DNA of 64,000 bases from Leclercia sp. LSNIH1 (GTDB lineage: Bacteria > Pseudomonadota > Gammaproteobacteria > Enterobacterales > Enterobacteriaceae), in assembly GCF_002902985.1 (NCBI RefSeq), contig NZ_CP026167.1, positions 124,001 through 188,000 on the forward strand. The letters run 5' to 3'. Shown here in pieces: positions 62,641 to 64,000 of this stretch (position 1 is the stretch's first letter; every line of letters starts with the position of its first letter). The position numbers and the translations under genes are program-made. A model generated the notes under the pieces. That model was not told the origin of the DNA, did no database searches, and saw only the letters and a program-made list of their open reading frames with translations.

Positions 62641-63942
62641 TTAACGTTTTCCGCTGTGCAGCCAGAATGGCTCCTGCGAAATGGCTTCGTTGCGGAAATG
62701 CTCAATTTCAATGTGCTGGCGCGTCTTAATGGCATGCAGCAGACCTTGCCAGTTTTCCAGCCAGGCGCGGGCCACCGGGCCGTCATAGGCCCCTGCCAGC
62801 AGCAGCATGCTGTCGATGTTACGCGCCAGACGAATCAGCTGATCGCCATACTGATCCCCCAGCGGATGGGCGAAGGTGGTTTTCAGTTCAGCGGCGTGAC
62901 GGGAGAGGTGAATATCGGCGAAGCGCTTAAAGTTATCCGCCATTTTGCTCTGCGCCTTCGCGTCGAGGAAGGTGCGCCAGCCGCGCGTCACCAGAAACTC
63001 GGTCAGCGCCAGTTTCGCGGTGGCGGTTTGCGGGCTGTAGACCGCCGTCTCGGCAGAGACATCCGACGCCATCAGGGTTTCGGTCTGGGTCAGCAGATCG
63101 CGTAAGTGAGCACTCGCTTTACGTGGCACAATGCCGCCGAACAGCGTCAGGCTGTGACGTACCAGCGCCATTGCCGCCAGCACCTCGGCTTTCGCCCCTT
63201 TCACGCCGCGGACCCACAGCTCCTCGTGATACTGCCACTGGCTGAGGGCCAGATCCAGCGAGGCTTCAAATCCCTGCTCGATGGAGGATTTCGGCGCGAC
63301 GCGCATAATCTCCAGCGGTTTCAGGGTGCGCGGGGCATTGCCCTGGGCCAGATGATAGCCGCGGGCCGCCTTGCTCAGGCTTCCCTGACGCAGACCGCTC
63401 TGGGTCACCAGCTTACGCGCCAGCTTCAGCACGTCATCGGCGTGGCCTTCCAGCAGCTCAAGCTCCAGCTCGCAGATCGGCTCCTGGAACTCGCCCGCTT
63501 TTACCTCACCCCGGTCGAGGGCGATTTCAATGCGGCTTTTACCTTCGTTCACCAGCCACTTTTCGCGCCAGAAATCGGTGCTGAACAGCGGGCTGGCGCT
63601 CTCTTCCAGGCCCTCGGGGAGTTGGCCTTCCGGCCACACTTCCGCCGGGAAGCGCGCCAGATCCAGCGCAGGCTGGTCAATATCAATGTTGTATTCCGGG
63701 CGCTGATGCAGACCGCCCACCACGCGACCACCAATTTTCATGGTCATCTCGTAGCGGTCATCAACGCCGCGGATGCGCAGCCCCCTGTCATGGCGACGCA
63801 GCCACAGGTCCTGAGTTTCGTAATAGATGTTGAGCAGTTGCACCGGCTCGTGATGTTCAGCTGTCAGCTGGTGCAGATGGTTTTTCAGCGCGTCGACGCT
63901 CTCATTTTCAACGATAAACTTTAATTCGATTTCCTGAGCCAT
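62641..63942 (-). CDS. ygiF: YgiF, inorganic triphosphatase (CYTH-CHAD)
   Basis: A 433-residue protein, same length as E. coli YgiF. The N-terminal CYTH tunnel domain (about 1-202) has the ExExK motif (EIELKF at 4-9) and hydrolyses tripolyphosphate. The C-terminal CHAD domain (about 218-430) carries conserved histidines (VRHSLTLFGG). glnE follows after 18 bases, as in E. coli. The 58 bases beyond the start hold only its leader. Confidence 0.96.
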   Translation of the reverse strand: MAQEIELKFIVENESVDALKNHLHQLTAEHHEPVQLLNIYYETQDLWLRRHDRGLRIRGVDDRYEMTMKIGGRVVGGLHQRPEYNIDIDQPALDLARFPAEVWPEGQLPEGLEESASPLFSTDFWREKWLVNEGKSRIEIALDRGEVKAGEFQEPICELELELLEGHADDVLKLARKLVTQSGLRQGSLSKAARGYHLAQGNAPRTLKPLEIMRVAPKSSIEQGFEASLDLALSQWQYHEELWVRGVKGAKAEVLAAMALVRHSLTLFGGIVPRKASAHLRDLLTQTETLMASDVSAETAVYSPQTATAKLALTEFLVTRGWRTFLDAKAQSKMADNFKRFADIHLSRHAAELKTTFAHPLGDQYGDQLIRLARNIDSMLLLAGAYDGPVARAWLENWQGLLHAIKTRQHIEIEHFRNEAISQEPFWLHSGKR

Positions 63943-64000
63943 GGCCTTGTTCTTTTGATTGCAGCACTGCGGGGTAAATTTAGGCGAACTTACTCGCCAC

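Overview
The window is chromosomal DNA of an Enterobacteriaceae bacterium, closest in look to Enterobacter, Leclercia or Lelliottia; genus cannot be fixed by eye. Two things support this. Most protein products match E. coli K-12 counterparts in length and catalytic residues (as recalled, not searched). The backbone order also matches the E. coli 67-68 min region: yghU, yghX, yghZ, yqhA, yghA, exbDB, metC, yghB, yqhC, yqhD, dkgA, ygiQ, ftsP, plsC, parC, ygiW, qseBC, mdaB, ygiN, parE, yqiA, cpdA, yqiB, nudF, tolC, ygiB, ygiC, ygiD, zupT, ribB, ubiK, hldE, glnE, ygiF. No tRNA, rRNA, integrase, transposase, phage gene or CRISPR array was seen.

Layout. 1-7401: end of yghU, then an accessory block where E. 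coli K-12 has the hyb hydrogenase region. It holds a YmgG-like glycine-zipper protein, a PAS-GGDEF diguanylate cyclase overlapping a FucR-like regulator, a chemoreceptor with a sigma-28-like promoter, and an autotransporter with RTX-like motifs in its passenger. 7444-12604: yghX, yghZ, yqhA and yghA, interrupted at 10116-11574 by three unrecognised small genes. 12709-21657: TonB energising proteins (Fur box), metC (MetJ box), yghB, the YqhC/YqhD/DkgA aldehyde-reduction cluster and ygiQ. 21863-23356: a TrkG-type potassium transporter with no prophage around it. 23396-31684: ftsP, plsC, parC, ygiW, qseBC, mdaB, ygiN.

31690-46870 is the largest accessory insertion, about 15 kb between ygiN and parE, which are neighbours in E. 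coli. It carries a Kbp-like BON-LysM protein, a small unknown protein, a sugar cluster (GH88 unsaturated glucuronyl hydrolase, LacY-type permease, DUF2264 protein, divergent AraC regulator) and a complete copper/silver efflux module (cusRS divergent from cusCFBA, with a clear CusR box). REP elements lie at its left end and a nested inverted repeat at its right end.

46962-64000 returns to the conserved backbone: topoisomerase IV subunit B, the yqiA-cpdA-yqiB-nudF run, tolC with a marbox, ygiBC, ygiD, zupT with a Fur-like box, ribB behind an FMN riboswitch, ubiK, hldE, glnE and ygiF. The fimbrial genes, glgS and yqiJK that separate ubiK from hldE in E. coli K-12 are absent.

Most of the window is ordinary enterobacterial housekeeping DNA. 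The best candidates for something undescribed are the three unknown genes at 10116-11574, the DUF2264/GH88/permease cluster, and the cyclase-FucR overlapping pair.
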